Origin: Reticulascus tulasneorum
Taxonomy: Eukaryota; Ascomycota; Sordariomycetes; Glomerellales; Reticulascaceae
NCBI GenBank assembly: GCA_001557505.1
Contig: LSAX01000003.1
Coordinates: 2,170,001 to 2,234,000, forward strand
Reading direction: 5' to 3'
Length of the DNA stretch: 64,000 bases
Shown here: positions 37,464 to 47,450 of the stretch, piece after piece
Layout: each line of letters begins with the position of its first letter
Position numbering within the stretch: the first letter of the stretch is position 1
Made by a program: the position numbers and the translations under genes
Notes under the pieces: model-generated
What the model saw: the letters and a program-made list of their open reading frames with translations, nothing else
The model's database searches: none
What the model was told of the DNA's origin: nothing

Positions 37464-39910
37464 ACTACCTAACTTAATAGCCCCTTATCTGCCTATCTTA
37501 TTCGAAATCGCCGATATTATGCTCCTACCACTACTAACTAATATATTTTAGGATACCGCTGAAGATGCTTTTAAATTGATTTGGTTATAATTAATAAAGG
37601 AAGGATATATTATAAATAAACGTAAGGTATATAGGAAGGACTAAAAGACCGGCTAATATAACTACTGGGACCTAGCTTATAACTAAAGAGGTAAGAAATA
37701 TAAATACCGTTTAAAAGGTCTTCGATTAATATTAACCATAAAAACTAGATACCCTTAGACTATTTCTCTCGTTTATTTATAATCTAACTAGTAGAAATGG
37801 AGCTTAGCTTTAAAAGATCTTATTTATAATTACCTTATTTTAAAAGATCTAATTATTTACTTTTAATATTAAAAACTCGATAAAAACGTTATTTAGTTAA
37901 TATAAGAGCTTTCTAAGGTTATAAAGCTGTCTAATAAGTAGATCTTAATATCTTTATAAATAATAGATCTAGAAATATTCGTTAAAAAGCAGGATATCCG
38001 TAATTAACAAAGCAAATTACGTCGCGGCGAGATTAAGCTATATATATTAACAAGAGCTTTAATAAAGATTTTTTAAGAATAATAGATTTAGTATCGGCCA
38101 AGATATAATATTCTAGGTTATCTTGAAGTATTTATTTTTACCTTTGAATAAGGTTAAAAGATATAGAAGTAAAATAATAAGATTATCATCATAGATAATA
38201 TTTATAATATTAGCTATTATATTTACTAGTTAGGTTATTAATATTAAATTAATAACTTTTTAATAGGTTAACTAGTTTAATATACCTTTTTTCAAGATTA
38301 ATAATATATCTTTTATTAATTTTATTTTTAATATAGTATTTGTTATAAGGTTAAAAGAAAACGAAGAGTTCTTTACCTAGATCTTAGAGTAAATCAACGA
38401 AATCTATATTAAGATAAGAATAGACCTATTGTTCATAATATTTACTAATTTCGATATTATCTTAAAGAACTCTTTTATGATTATCTTTCTAGATATATAA
38501 TAGTAGATTTACTTATAGTATATCTAGAAGAACGTTATTAAGTATATTAAATAGAAGTAGAATAGTAGAAAAGATGATTATTTAGAAGACTTATTAATCA
38601 ACGTTCTTTTAGAAGGTCTAACGTTAGTAATATTATTAATAATTATATCTTTGATTTATAATTAACATAGTTTGTTAAGGATTTAGAAATAAATATTTTA
38701 TATTTAAACGGAATAAGATGTTAATATAAAATAATAATAATTTTATAATAAATTTTGTAAAGATTAAGAAGGTAGCTTAATGTTAAAGTTATTTAAGAAG
38801 TTATTATCTTTTTAGATAAGATCTTTATTAATAGTTATCTTAATCTAGTATATATTATTTATTTTAAGAATACCTATTTCTGTTAGCGATTTTAATAAGT
38901 TTTTACTTAGACGAAGTAATATTAGAATTATAAGATAAAGATTATATTATATACTAAATCCGCTTATCACAAACTGAAGAACTATTTAAATAACCTAAAT
39001 ATTAATATCTATAAGCTTTATAAACAGATTAAGCTTATAAATAAGCTTAAAAAGCTTAAGTATATTTAACGGAGCGTTAAATAAGGTCAAAGAGTAAGCA
39101 TAAAGTTCTTATATTATAAGCTCTTAAACGATTTAATAGCTTAGCTTTTATATAAGACGTTAGATATCTTATATAATTAGTTTTTACTAATAAAAGCTTA
39201 TATTTTAGATCTAATATTATTAAAGACTTTTTATATAAGAGATTTTTATTAATAATAAGGTTTATATTGTTAATATTAGATAATATTATAATATCTTAAA
39301 GAAGATTAAGATAATAATAACTAACGGATAGTTAAGATCTTAGGTCCTCTCGAGCGCCGGATGATTAACTAGCATTAGTTTTTAGAAGATAACCTTATAT
39401 ATTAAACTTTTATTTAGAGGTTTATATATTAATCTCTTATTAATAGATAGATCTTAATAATCTTCGTTAAGTTAAAGATCTATTAGTTATTATAAAAAAG
39501 AAAAGAACCTAGAATAAACTAATAGATCTTCCCCTAAGACCTTAAATATCATAAAAACCCTAATCTTTCCTTACTTTATAAAATAATCTATAATAGATAT
39601 AATAAATCCCTTCAAGCTTTAAATTAGATTATGACGGATAGAAGATATAGCTAAGAAGCTTAATAGAATAACCGGCGATATAAAGCTATATTACTCCCTT
39701 TATATCTTTACAAAGTAACATATATCAACAGTTATAAAGGTAATCTACCGGGCGTTCATAATTATCATCTTCGTAGCTAATTATACTAGTTAGATTATAA
39801 TTATAAGGCTTAAGAAGGCAGCCGGCAGAGGTATAACCGTAGGAGCAGGTTATATAGTTCTAACAGCTTAATAAACACCACAAATTCGCTTATATCTACG
39901 TTTTTCAGGC

Positions 39911-40115
39911 TATAAATAGCTTCAATTTTGCTCTTGCTGTTGCTATTCTGACAGAGGGATTCCCAGGCCAGGACGCGTCAGGTTCGTTAATCGAGAGGTA
40001 CTTACGATTTAGCTATGTTTACTAGCAAAATCTAGGTACCTTTTGATTGAGCTACCCAATCGGGTATAGTGTTGTGTCCCCTTAATGGATCCATGGTGTC
40101 CCGTTAACCGGACTC
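39911..40115 (-). repeat. right terminal inverted repeat of the Mutator-like element
   Basis: Reverse complement of 37259-37463. It retains more C and G in its inner part than the left copy, so it is probably nearer to the ancestral sequence. Confidence 0.9.
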
Positions 40116-40124
40116 ATTCTAATA
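40116..40124. repeat. target-site duplication, right copy
   Basis: ATTCTAATA, identical to 37250-37258. Perfect identity shows that the two ends belong to one insertion. Confidence 0.85.
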
Positions 40125-41477
40125 TGCTGTCGAACGTTTCGGGCCGCGAGTCTGTCACGCCCTACAAGGTGTATGGTGACCTGCTTGCTACAGCGTGAAC
40201 CACTTGTCAAACCTACGTCGTCTGACGCCATCAAATGCTACCTAACGTGTGTGGACTGTAAAATATGTTTTGTTGTCCGGGTGTGTACCCGCGTGCCCCA
40301 TGTACGAGCCTTAAATTAAAAATGCTAAGGGCCGCCACGGACTTCAATAGTGAAGCAGCAGAATAAAAGCTGTCGGGCGTCCATCGGGACCCAGGATTTG
40401 TTTCCAGCCGGCATAGGGATGGGAGACGGACGATCTCGTCAACTTCTCGCTGCGGATTGCCCCTGCACAGTAATAATTACGCACGCCACATCGCCTATCC
40501 CTGCGAGGATCGACGATGCGAAGAGGTGCAATGGAACGTGTGCACGGACTACTCCATATTCGGTACACAGATGGTGGGAAGGCGGCAGATCGTACCAATC
40601 GTCTATGGCTACATGGCTGGCCCGAGATGTGGCCCGTCTTGTGTGGTGAAATGAGACAAGCCAAAGCGGAAGGGAAAAAGCAAAGACGTGGCCGTGGGGG
40701 GATGGTGGTGGTGGTGGTGAATCATGACCACAATCATATTGTCTCTCAGCACACTGCATGCAGGACCAACACAGATCCAGGGGAAGAGGAACGCCATCTC
40801 TTAGCTTTCTTTGGAGCTGCAGGCACCACACCGAAAATGAAGCAGCCCTCATACAAACCGCCAGAGAAGCCCACTAATAAGACTGGATCGAGGGTTGGCA
40901 CACCCCCCGCGGATTCCGGCTGCCCATTGAGAAATCCCGAGCGCAGGCACCACCAAACCACTACTAGGATCACCGATGTTCGCCGCAGCAGTTCCCTTGT
41001 CGTCAGGATAGCCCTGTCCTGGTCTTCGCAAGAGTGATTGGAAGGTTCTCTGTACGCATATGCACGCCCGTCTCCCATAATCGCACGCCTCGTTCCTGTT
41101 CTTCCCTGGATGTAGGTATACGTAGTACTAGTGCCCTGGGCGTGAGATGCTAACGGCACTAATATTCCTTCATGTCGCGATTTATGCCCTCGTTAGTGTA
41201 AACGATGGAGAATCTTTGTGGCTGGTTTGGCTTGGTCTCCCACGGTCCCCAAAGATCCACACGAAGCCTCGCGCAAACTTAAATCTTCAGTTCATTCTGC
41301 CTTATAATGGCCAGGGCTTCCCTTCCCCGGATCCTGCTCCGTGTCTGTCACAAGCCTGATTTGCCGTACAAAGTTGTTGCTGATCCCGGTAAACATCCGT
41401 CTTCCAACTTGCTTTTCGTCTGCCTCCCTCGTGGACGCCTTTGCTGCGTGGGTTGAGAACCAGTGAACCGAGGGACG
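40125..41477. other. intergenic, promoter side of the CFEM receptor gene
   Basis: 1.35 kb with overlapping short frames on both strands but no recognisable product. A GGT-rich simple repeat lies at about 40698-40720. Confidence 0.4.
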
Positions 41478-43222
41478 ATGCAATTACGGAGGTCATGGCT
41501 TCTTGTGGTCGCGTTGGTTGCCTCCTGCCACGCTGATCTCTTGAGCTTCGCAGATAAGCTGCCAGCCTGTGGTGTAAGTGGCATACAGGTGCCTTGCTTC
41601 AAGAGACGCGCCTCGATGCTAACCATGAAATGCAGTTGGCTTGTCTAGCCCAGGAAATACCAGTCTCGGCTTGCCAGACCTTCACGAACTCGACCTGCAT
41701 ATGCAACGATGGAGCTCTGACCAACGCGGTGCAGGCATGCCTCATGAGCACATGTACAGTGCTCGAGACCATAGGTATATAGCTCCGGGATTTGCCTCCC
41801 AACGATACAGATCGCTGACTCGACCGCAGAGGTGGCGGGATTGGAAGCACAAGCTTGCGAGCGGCCAGTACGTTCACGGCATGCCGATATGCTGGTGCCC
41901 CTTGTCGTTGAGATACCTGCCTGGTTTGCCGTATGGCTACGACTGTTTTCGCGATGGAGAACCATGAACCGTTTTGAGGCAGATGACTACCTCATGATGG
42001 CCTGCGGTGTATGCGTCTACCCTAATCTACCTTATGTTAGAAGCCTCGCTAACCGAATGTAGGTTTTCTACACGTTGTTCCTAGTCTTGGGCCATTGTAG
42101 TAAGTCCGCCGGTATAAAAATAAAAATAAAAACTCGCAGTCGCAATGCTAATGGTGAATCATAGCTGGAATGCTTGCCTTTGGCTTGGATGTTTGGATGG
42201 TCAGCGCGGAAGACCTCACCCAGGGCCTCAAGGTATGCCTGGGATTCGACGTTTCATTATTGGCATGCTAACAACATCAGATATTCTATGTTGACGAGAC
42301 GTTCTACCTAGTCTGTCTGTGCCTTACGAAATTGTCCCTCTTGTTGTTCTTCCTCCGCATATTTCCTCAGAGGTCATTCCGGAAGATAGCATACGCAACC
42401 ATGGCATTCGTTATCATTTCGACTGTGATTATACTCTTTCTTGTCATCTTTCAATGCTCGCCGGTAAATTTCGCCTGGGAAGGTTGGAAGGGGGGGCTTG
42501 GTCGTACACACCAGTGCCTGAACCTCAACGCACTTGCGTATGTCGCGGGCGGGCTCGGCATATTGCAGGATATCATCATCATGTTGCTACCCATGCCGCT
42601 GGTGTACAGCCTGAAGATGTCGTGGAGATCGAAGATAGGCATCATGATAATGTTCGGTCTAGGGCTGTTCATTCTCATCACCTCATGCATCCGCCTGCGA
42701 TACATCGTTCTTTTTGCACGATCGAAGAACCCGACTTGGGATAACGCGGACCCCCTGATATGGTCCGGTCTGGAAGTCGCCGTCTCCATGATCGTGACAT
42801 CGCTGCCAGCCATTCGCGCACTTCTCGGTCGTATGCTGCCAAATGTTTTCGGAACAGTGGCGGGCAGATCTACCGCCAAGAATTCGAGAGGGACGTTGGG
42901 GTCTTCGGCGTTCAGGGCCGGACCGTATGCGACGACGCCGCTATCCCACAACCAAGAAACAGAGGCGCGGAGGACGATCTTCACCTTGAGAGGGAACAAG
43001 GAGCCGAATGAGAGCGAAATAGAACTGGGAGATAAGATGAAAGGGGAAGTGCAGACCGAGATTGGAGTCAACGAGCGGAGGCAGAGTTCTGTTGAATCCG
43101 GCATTCATGTGCGGACTACGACGTCGGTTTCGGATACTGTGAACATGGCTGATCTGACCACGAATCGGAATCAAGAAAGGGGCCAAAGGGGGAGTGACTC
43201 ATGGCGTCAGAGTTTGGATTAG
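41478..43222 (+). CDS. CFEM-domain, Pth11-like seven-helix receptor
   Basis: Six exons, 41478-41573, 41636-41774, 41830-42008, 42063-42099, 42165-42232 and 42281-43222, give 486 residues. All five introns (48-65 bp) are GT-AG with good branch sites, and every junction keeps the receptor frame. A signal peptide (MQLRRSWLLVVALVASCHA) precedes a CFEM domain with its eight cysteines (from LPACG to QACERP). Seven hydrophobic segments of the fungal rhodopsin-like domain follow, with FEADDYLMMACG after helix 1, CLTKLSLLLFFLRIFP, FQCSPVNFAWEGW, and the helix-7 region WSGLEVAVSMIVTSLPAIRALL. The cytoplasmic tail of about 130 residues is polar and Ser/Thr-rich. The founding member, Pth11 of the rice blast fungus, senses surface cues for appressorium formation. 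Ligand and coupling here are unknown. Confidence 0.92.
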
Positions 43223-44046
43223 GCTCTGAATTGGAGGAGGAATTGGACAGGATAAAAGGCTTTGGCATATGGGAAGGCGTTCGGGTATCTTTGCTTGGGA
43301 GATTCCTAGGACTTGGAGCCTAATGATACCTTGGTATGGATCGGGGGTTGAGAGCTGAGTCTTTTGACGGCAACGATTATCTATGTTTATTTATAATATC
43401 CTGATGTTTGAAATCACTCATACTTGGCGAAATGGAAGTGTTGGTTATGATCATGAAACGGACTGGGCACCTTTCCAGCGACCCCCTGTAAGCGCCACGC
43501 TGCAGATCACAGTTTCGACAAGGAACAGGACAGCTGAGGTGAGATGCCTTCAGCGGTTCAGCCGCCACGAAACATTGGGCCAGGCCATTCAGAGCAGCAT
43601 CCATGCCTTCGGCAGAGTGAGCAGGTACCTCAGTACATAATTGCATGCACCCAGCATATACGTCCATACAGCCAAGAGACGATCTACGGACGTAGCTAGT
43701 GTCCGGATTACAGTGCTGATGATCAGCACTCCCGCATCGCCATCAATTCTTTCAGCCTCACGCTTTGCGCGACTCCCATCCTAACGGGCCCTAATCTGTA
43801 GAGACCGACTGAAACCCTCCACAATGTTTGTGAGCGGGCGTACAATCGCAGGACGGAGACGGGAGCGCGTGCTGGCAAGGATTGCGTCTTGAAATTCGGG
43901 ATAGCCCCACCCTAGACCCCGGGTGATTCAGTGTCGTTTTTGACGTTTCTTTCCATTCTGCCACCAACAGCAGAGCCACACATTGCGCGCAAGAAGCCGC
44001 TCAAAGATCCGGACAGCCTCACTGGGACATCGGAAGTCTCATCAGG
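43223..44046. other. intergenic, nothing recognised
   Basis: 824 bp between two plus-strand genes. No supported frame or repeat. Confidence 0.45.
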
Positions 44047-44724
44047 ATGGCATCTACCGATCCCCAAGCCCACAAGGCTCGCATCATGGCGCATATGAAC
44101 CAAAGCCATGGCCGCGAACTCTCAATCTACCTCCGCCATCACTGCGGTCTCACTTCGCGCGCGGCGTCCTCAGCCAAGCTCAAGGAAATATCTCTGGACG
44201 GGATGATCGTCACTGCCGGTGGTTCAGGTGGGAAGGACTTCACAATCCCCTTCACACCACCACTCGCGACATTCAGCGACGTCCGTCCCCGTCTCGTAGC
44301 AATGGACAAGGCATCCCGCCAGGCTCTCGGCCTCAGCGACATCCACATCACCGCCTTCGCCTCTCCCCGCGGCTTCGACATAGTCGTCGCCGCCGGCGTG
44401 GCGCTATACTTTTTCTGCTACTTCACCCTCCCCTTCGTCGTCCCCGGTATGCCCATCTGGTCGCTGCTCAAGGCCGTGTTTCCTGGTGGGCCGGCTGGGT
44501 ATCATTGGCTGGTGAAGGCGATATTCCTGCCCGTGGTCGGTATCCACCTCACCGAGGCTTGGTGGTTTAATCGGACACGGATGGCGCCGCATGGCGTGGA
44601 AATCGGCTCGGCGCTTTGGTGGATGTGGGAGGTCAGCACGTTCTTCGAGGGTATTTGTGCGTTTCGCAGGTTTGATGGACTTGTCGAGAAGAAGCAAGAG
44701 GAGAAGGCAGCCCGGAAGCACTAA
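44047..44724 (+). CDS. DUF2470-domain membrane protein
   Basis: A single exon encodes 225 residues. Residues 8-95 match DUF2470, a domain found next to pyridoxamine-phosphate-oxidase-like and haem-degrading folds: HKARIMAHMNQSHGRELSIYL at the start and VRPRLVAMDKASRQALGL at the end. Three hydrophobic segments follow (DIVVAAGVALYFFCYFTLPFVV, WLVKAIFLPVVGIHLTEAWWF and ALWWMWEVSTFFEGI), so the C-terminal half is membrane-embedded. The end is a charged tail (EKKQEEKAARKH). The combination of DUF2470 with a small membrane domain is common in Pezizomycotina and its function is unknown. The ATG is the first in the frame and fits the domain start. Confidence 0.85.
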   Translation: MASTDPQAHKARIMAHMNQSHGRELSIYLRHHCGLTSRAASSAKLKEISLDGMIVTAGGSGGKDFTIPFTPPLATFSDVRPRLVAMDKASRQALGLSDIHITAFASPRGFDIVVAAGVALYFFCYFTLPFVVPGMPIWSLLKAVFPGGPAGYHWLVKAIFLPVVGIHLTEAWWFNRTRMAPHGVEIGSALWWMWEVSTFFEGICAFRRFDGLVEKKQEEKAARKH

Positions 44725-45245
44725 GGGATCGACGCAGCGCACCGGGGCGCGAAGGAATGGACATGGCAAAGATTGAAACGTCACGCAATACGATCATCAT
44801 GTCAGGGCGAAGGTACCGAGAATTGGTTGCATGCAGGCCATTCACAACAGTTTATGTATCTGTTGTACACAAATTTAGTGTTTCTCATCCCTCACCTTTC
44901 TGGTTGGGTTAATGTTTTGAAACCTTTTTTTTTTTGGGCGGGCTTGTGTTCACATCATTCAAGTCATCAAGTCTAGAGACAGCATGTTGGTTCCTTCACG
45001 TGTAGTTTTTATTGTCCCTGTCCATCTGTTTGCCTTGCGGCTTCCCTTCTTCCGAGTTTACGCTTCAATATCGCTGGGTATCATGGGCCTCTGGCCGATC
45101 CAAACTCATACTCCAAAACAAGATTCATCGAACCTGTCGGACGCCTGTCATCCTGGCATTGTGGCTCTGGTTGGCTTGCTCAGATGAGGCTTATATGAGC
45201 CGCGTTCCAATTTCCAGATCCAAACCCCCATTCCCGTTGTCCTCC
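44725..45245. other. convergent 3' region
   Basis: About 520 bp between two convergent genes, with a T-run at about 44924-44934 that may belong to a 3' end. No frame supported. Confidence 0.45.
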
Positions 45246-47450
45246 CTATTCTTCCTCGCTCATTTCCTCCTCGGAGCTCTCATCGACACCCATTGCCTCC
45301 ATTGAGTCCTGATAATCCTCGTCGCCGAAGAGATCTTCCACATCCGCTCCAGAAATGCTTTCGCCTTCTTGTTGGCTGTTGGCCTCTTCAGCCATCTGGT
45401 CTTCCAGGTCTTGAAGCATTGAATCCGCTGTTGGGTCTGCGGATGTTTCGGCATTTTGATTTTGAAGCCAGGCACCCAACGCATGCATTCCACGGACCAC
45501 GTCGGCGTCAGACGCGACCGCTTGACTCTGGTCTGCGTCGCGAGAAGCTTGCAACCTGGCATGCAAGTCATTGGCGTCGCCATAGTTAGCATTCGTATTG
45601 GCGTCTGTGGAGCTGGTAATGTCGGCCAAGCTGGGGTCGATGATAACCTGTGTTGGGGCTTCCATAACCTGATGTGGATGCACGGCCTGGTCCGCTGGCA
45701 ATGTATGGTACTCTGGTTGAGGCTGGACCATACCAGATTGCTTCGACTGCTGGTTTTGAGTGGAATGGCTCAATGATAGGCTGTATTGGAGCTGCATGTT
45801 GTGCCCCTGTGGCTGCATCTGGTTTGCAAGCTCAGGCCGTGGTGATAGTGATTGCGGTGGCGTCCGTTCCTGAATTGCGGCCGCCGGCTGCTCCTCAATC
45901 TTGGCAAGCTGGTTCTCAAACCGATCTCGCAAGAGGTCCTGAATCTTGACAGTGGTGGTGCAGCAAGGAATTGCAAAGAGGTTGAGGTTGATGGCAAGAT
46001 CGTTGTCGACGATAACGCCTGCGTTGAAACGGGTTTGTGGGTCCACGCTGGTTTGCCACACAACGACTTGGATCAAGGTGGCAATGACGGCAACAGCGTG
46101 CTTCTTGAAGTCCTGAAGTGCCTTGCGCTCTTCGCTGAGCTTGCTTCTGCCCATCTGCAGTGGCATGCGGTATGCGCGGTCAAATTTATGGTGGACAGCG
46201 GCATCCAAGGCGATTTGGTCTGGGATGGCGGTTATTTCGCAATCCGCAGAGAGGATGCATCGGATCATGGTGGTCCTGCTGTCGTCCGCAGCTCGCAGCT
46301 CATAGATGATGCGCAGGAGTGCTTGCCACCATTGGTCGTACAACTCATGGATTCGAGTGTAGCACACCCTGGTGGTCTGATGTGTGCGGCCATCAACATT
46401 AGCCTTGACACAGATGTGGCCCTTCTTGAGGCAGATTTCGCAAATGCCGGGCTGCTGGGTGGAATCCTTGCACTTCTGCTTGGCTTTCTTGCACCGCTCA
46501 CAGGCGTTGTTTTGGACGGCCCGTTTGGATTTCTTGGGGCTAAGGCGCTCGTTATAGGATTCAGCACCGTCACTAGAGTCGGCGGATCTCTTACGAGGGT
46601 TTTTGGAGCTGACGCGCTTCTTTTCTGGGGCTAGGGTTTCTCGAGACACAGGCTCGGCAGAAGGGAGCTGCAGGGCTGGTTGTCCTTCACTTGGCCCTAC
46701 AGCTCGCTGCAAAGAATCCCCAACCAGGTTGTACTCACTCACTTGGCTGGATTGATGGGCCACATTTGGCTCATTTTCGGGCATCGTGTAAGATGCTTTC
46801 GTCTCTGCGTTACTGGAATCAGTGATATGAGCGTCAGCTAGCAACCAGGAACCGTTGTCTTGGGTTCCAGTGGGATATTCAGTGTTGAGCTGCACTTCCT
46901 GCTCTTCAACCTGAGGGAACAAGTCGACATGCTGATCATTGGTAGACAGATCTATAGCCTCGATCAAGGTCTCCATGGGGGAAATCGTTTGCAGCGAGTT
47001 CTGCTGCTGTGCGACTATCGCATGCATGGCTTGGGGATGCACACCAATGAAGTTGTTCATGTTGGGTTCATTCTGATCCCAGCCGAAGGTTGGCATGGCT
47101 ATGTTGTTGAAGTCGACAGTCCCAGGATTGAACGCAGATGCAAATGGTGGATAAGCTCCGGGAGTTTGGGCTTGCGGGTTGATTGCCGCGTTGTGCATCA
47201 TCATGATGAAGTCTGTTCCAGTGTTGTAAGTGTTATCAGGATACAGATTGTGTCCAAGGTAGTCAGGAATCATTGAGGTGGGAACGAAATGATTTGGAAC
47301 CATGTTGATTGGTTGAACACCGGCTTCAGATAGACTGAACTCGCCAAAATTGGGTTGAAGTTGCTGAAACTCGCTATTCATGAACATCAGCTGCTCTTCG
47401 TTGGTGAAGGGCGTTGATGGAGCAGAGCTCTCGCCCTTGGTGCCGTCCAT
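45246..47450 (-). CDS. large zinc-cluster-like transcriptional regulator
   Basis: A single exon encodes 734 residues starting MDGTKGESS. A Zn2Cys6-like cluster lies unusually far in, at cysteines 317, 320, 327, 337, 340 and 347 (CERCKKAKQKC, then CEICLKKGHIC), preceded by the basic run RLSPKKSKRA and a putative nuclear signal (KNPRKR). Spacing between the third and fourth cysteine is longer than in the Gal4 type. The N-terminal 250 residues are rich in Asn, Gln and Pro and probably disordered. A helical region (ELYDQWWQALLRIIYELRAA) follows the cluster. The C-terminus is Gln-rich and then strongly acidic (ending SSEEEMSEEE), suggesting activation domains. No fungal middle homology region is visible. 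Target genes are unknown. Confidence 0.8.
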   Translation of the reverse strand: MDGTKGESSAPSTPFTNEEQLMFMNSEFQQLQPNFGEFSLSEAGVQPINMVPNHFVPTSMIPDYLGHNLYPDNTYNTGTDFIMMMHNAAINPQAQTPGAYPPFASAFNPGTVDFNNIAMPTFGWDQNEPNMNNFIGVHPQAMHAIVAQQQNSLQTISPMETLIEAIDLSTNDQHVDLFPQVEEQEVQLNTEYPTGTQDNGSWLLADAHITDSSNAETKASYTMPENEPNVAHQSSQVSEYNLVGDSLQRAVGPSEGQPALQLPSAEPVSRETLAPEKKRVSSKNPRKRSADSSDGAESYNERLSPKKSKRAVQNNACERCKKAKQKCKDSTQQPGICEICLKKGHICVKANVDGRTHQTTRVCYTRIHELYDQWWQALLRIIYELRAADDSRTTMIRCILSADCEITAIPDQIALDAAVHHKFDRAYRMPLQMGRSKLSEERKALQDFKKHAVAVIATLIQVVVWQTSVDPQTRFNAGVIVDNDLAINLNLFAIPCCTTTVKIQDLLRDRFENQLAKIEEQPAAAIQERTPPQSLSPRPELANQMQPQGHNMQLQYSLSLSHSTQNQQSKQSGMVQPQPEYHTLPADQAVHPHQVMEAPTQVIIDPSLADITSSTDANTNANYGDANDLHARLQASRDADQSQAVASDADVVRGMHALGAWLQNQNAETSADPTADSMLQDLEDQMAEEANSQQEGESISGADVEDLFGDEDYQDSMEAMGVDESSEEEMSEEE

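Larger units (their letters stand above)
37259..40115. mobile_element. Mutator-like DNA transposon, RIP-degraded
   Basis: A 2857-bp element bounded by inverted repeats of about 205 bp (37259-37463 and 39911-40115) that both start GAGTCCGGTTAACGGGACAC. A perfect 9-bp duplication flanks it. Long terminal repeats with a 9-bp duplication are typical of Mutator-like elements (such as fungal Hop); hAT elements give 8 bp and Tc1/mariner TA. The interior (37464-39910) is extremely AT-rich, with TAA/TTA everywhere and no open frame of 60 codons, as expected after RIP turned C to T on both strands. A transposase gene, if once present, is unrecognisable. A short less-affected patch (CTCTCGAGCGCCGGATG) remains near 39350. 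Strand is not assignable. Confidence 0.88.

Noticed and set aside
37464..39910. AT-rich block as a centromere or origin
   Set aside because: It is exactly bounded by the inverted ends of a transposon with a target duplication, so RIP of the element explains it.
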